DNA of 24,888 bases from the NCBI GenBank assembly GCA_002307275.1, contig DBTX01000090.1:1-24888 (forward strand), in the 5' to 3' direction. Both the position numbers and the translations under genes were made by a program. Below are positions 23,065-24,888 of this stretch, piece by piece; within the stretch, counting starts at the first letter, position 1; each line of letters begins with the position of its first letter. The notes beneath the pieces are model-generated. The model did no database searches, was not told the DNA's origin, and worked only from the letters and a program-made list of their open reading frames with translations. The stretch is from Hungateiclostridiaceae bacterium UBA1305. Its GTDB lineage: Bacteria; Bacillota; Clostridia; Acetivibrionales; DTU013.

Positions 23065-24888
23065 CTATTTTAAAACAGATTCCTGAATACTTCTTGGAAC
23101 CTCTTCGTAATGACTGAATTGCATTGTGAATACGCCTCTGCCCTGAGTTCTTGAACGAAGCTCGGTAGCATATCCGAACATGTTTGCAAGCGGCACATGA
23201 GATGTAATAACCTGTGCGCCAGACCTGCTTTCCATGCCGTCTATCCTGCCTCTGCGGGAATTCAGATCGCCCATGACATCACCCATGTACATTTCAGGTA
23301 CGACAACGTCCACTTTCATAACAGGCTCGAGCAGTACAGGATCCGCCTTGCGGCAGCCATCCTTGAAGCCCATGGAGCCTGCGATTTTGAAGGCCATTTC
23401 AGAGGAGTCGACTTCATGGTATGAACCATCAACCACAGTTACTTTAATGTCAAGCATCTGGTAACCGCCCAAAATACCATTTTTCATGGCTTCCTGAATA
23501 CCGTCGTCTATGGGTGAAATATATTCCTTCGGAATAGAGCCTCCGACAACCTTGTTGACAAACGTATATCCCGTTCCAGGTTCCTGCGGCTCGATTTCCA
23601 ATACGCAATGACCATATTGTCCTTTACCACCTGACTGCCTGATGAATTTACCTTCTGACCTGACTGCCTTGCGTATGGTTTCCTTGTAAGCAACCTGAGG
23701 CTGTCCTACATTCGCTTCTACCTTGAATTCTCTCATCATTCTATCTACAATAATTTCGAGATGCAGCTCACCCATACCGGAAATAATGGTTTGTCCTGTT
23801 TCCGGATCGGTATGCGCTTTAAAAGTCGGATCTTCTTCAGCAAGTTTCATCAGAGCCATTGTCATCTTGTCCTGTCCCGCTTTGGTCTTGGGCTCAACTG
23901 CGACATGAATAACAGGTTCCGGAAAATCCATGGACTCCAGTATGATCGGAGCATCATCACTGCAGAGAGTATCTCCTGTGGTAGTATCCTTAAGACCCAC
24001 CGCCGCTGCAATGTCACCCGAGTAAACTACGTCTGTATCTTCCCTGTGATTCGCATGCATCAGAAGAATTCTTCCGATACGTTCCCTCTTGTTTTTAGAA
24101 GAATTCATTACATATGACCCTGAACTCAATTTTCCTGAATAAACTCTAAAAAAGCAGAGTTTTCCAACAAAGGGATCAGCCATGATCTTGAATGCCAAAG
24201 CAGCAAACGGTCCATCATCAACTGGAGGTCTTTCAAGTTCTATTTCTTCGTCATCCGGAGAAACTCCCCTGATAGCTGGCACGTCCAGTGGTGACGGCAT
24301 GTAATCCACTACACAATCCATTAACTGCTGTACACCTTTGTTCTTATATGATGATCCACAGGTAACGGGTATCATGCTTACAGATATCGTAGCCGATCTT
24401 ATTCCTGCACGTAATTCCTCTTCGGTCAGTTCTTCACCTTCAAGGTATTTACCCATCAAGTTCTCGTCTTGTTCAGCAACAGCTTCAATTAAAATGTTAC
24501 GATATTTATCAACAACATCGGCCATGTCTTCCGGTATTGGACCTTCCTCTACAACTTTTCCCATTTCATCCCTGTAGAAGGAAGCCTTTAAGGTAACAAG
24601 GTCGACTATCCCCTGGAAATTTTCTTCCTTGCCGATAGGTAGCTGAATCGGAACAGCATTGGCTTTCAGTCTGTCCTTCATCATATCGATGCAGTTATAA
24701 AAATCTGCACCCATAATATCCATTTTATTAACATATGCAAGGCGCGGTACGTTATATTTGTCAGCCTGTCTCCAAACGGTTTCAGACTGAGGTTCAACGC
24801 CTCCCTTGGCACAGAAAAGTGTTACTGAACCATCGAGAACTCGTAGAGATCTTTCAACCTCGACCGTAAAGTCAACGTGCCCCGGCGT
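23065..24888 (-). CDS. fusA: Elongation factor G, N-terminus outside window
   Basis: 607 codons are visible, running off the window edge; EF-G is about 690 aa, so roughly the first 85 residues with the P-loop are missing. The visible sequence opens TPGHVDFTVEVERSLRVLDG, the G3 (DTPGH) region, followed by GVEPQSETVWRQADKY and VNKMDIMGADF (G4, NKMD). Domains II-V follow (KLCFFRVYSGKL, GMGELHLEIIVDRM, GGKGQYGHCVLEIEP, SRRGRIDGMESR). EF-G drives translocation of tRNA and mRNA on the ribosome with GTP. The internal Met after VNK is not the start. Where most EF-Gs read FDAVAGVEPQ this one reads FCAKGGVEPQ, a mild deviation. Confidence 0.98.
   Translation of the reverse strand, partial: TPGHVDFTVEVERSLRVLDGSVTLFCAKGGVEPQSETVWRQADKYNVPRLAYVNKMDIMGADFYNCIDMMKDRLKANAVPIQLPIGKEENFQGIVDLVTLKASFYRDEMGKVVEEGPIPEDMADVVDKYRNILIEAVAEQDENLMGKYLEGEELTEEELRAGIRSATISVSMIPVTCGSSYKNKGVQQLMDCVVDYMPSPLDVPAIRGVSPDDEEIELERPPVDDGPFAALAFKIMADPFVGKLCFFRVYSGKLSSGSYVMNSSKNKRERIGRILLMHANHREDTDVVYSGDIAAAVGLKDTTTGDTLCSDDAPIILESMDFPEPVIHVAVEPKTKAGQDKMTMALMKLAEEDPTFKAHTDPETGQTIISGMGELHLEIIVDRMMREFKVEANVGQPQVAYKETIRKAVRSEGKFIRQSGGKGQYGHCVLEIEPQEPGTGYTFVNKVVGGSIPKEYISPIDDGIQEAMKNGILGGYQMLDIKVTVVDGSYHEVDSSEMAFKIAGSMGFKDGCRKADPVLLEPVMKVDVVVPEMYMGDVMGDLNSRRGRIDGMESRSGAQVITSHVPLANMFGYATELRSRTQGRGVFTMQFSHYEEVPRSIQESVLK

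Overview
The window comes from a moderately AT-rich Gram-positive chromosome, most likely an anaerobic member of the Clostridia. The support is a flavodiiron O2/NO reductase, a VanW-family envelope protein, a MASE3-SpoIIE phosphatase, strong AGGAGG-type ribosome binding sites, sigma-A promoters and intrinsic terminators. I cannot name the species from sequence alone.

Layout. Nearly everything is on the minus strand. Bases 1-4743 hold envelope and signalling genes: a 5'-complete but window-truncated VanW-like protein, a PRC-barrel protein with a TPR-like membrane protein just upstream of it, and a membrane-sensor PP2C phosphatase. Bases 4795-7423 are the lon protease unit, with a clean promoter and terminator. 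Bases 7463-8906 hold corA flanked by an unusual 66-bp tandem repeat and a related palindrome. Bases 8916-12457 are a tight three-gene operon in transcription order moxR, DUF58, DUF4129-like membrane protein. Bases 12486-12976 are a broken serine hydrolase (beta-lactamase family). Bases 13273-14466 encode the flavodiiron protein. Bases 21772-24888 are the translation-factor pair tuf and fusA (fusA partial).

The accessory region is 14627-21700. A plus-strand RHS/YD-repeat giant (1918 aa) sits between the flavodiiron gene and tuf. It has a DNRLRE domain, RHS repeats, three carbohydrate-binding-like modules, more RHS repeats and a core. It ends abruptly in the RHS-associated core. The end of the core, a hydrophobic stretch and a candidate toxin tip follow in two other reading frames. 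After them comes an intact, well-started gene resembling DUF5071 immunity proteins. This is a polymorphic toxin locus whose toxin is disconnected from its delivery protein while the immunity gene is kept. The second frame break falls exactly on an in-phase A AAA AAG heptamer, the classic -1 slippery sequence, so a programmed shift is possible, although a plain one-base loss is simpler. A decayed DUF1697 gene lies between the immunity gene and tuf.

The most interesting items are the broken toxin tip with its apparently unassigned toxin domain, the repeat/palindrome family that ends two transcription units and shows a compensatory base-pair change, and two gene relics (serine hydrolase and DUF1697) recognisable only by joining reading frames.
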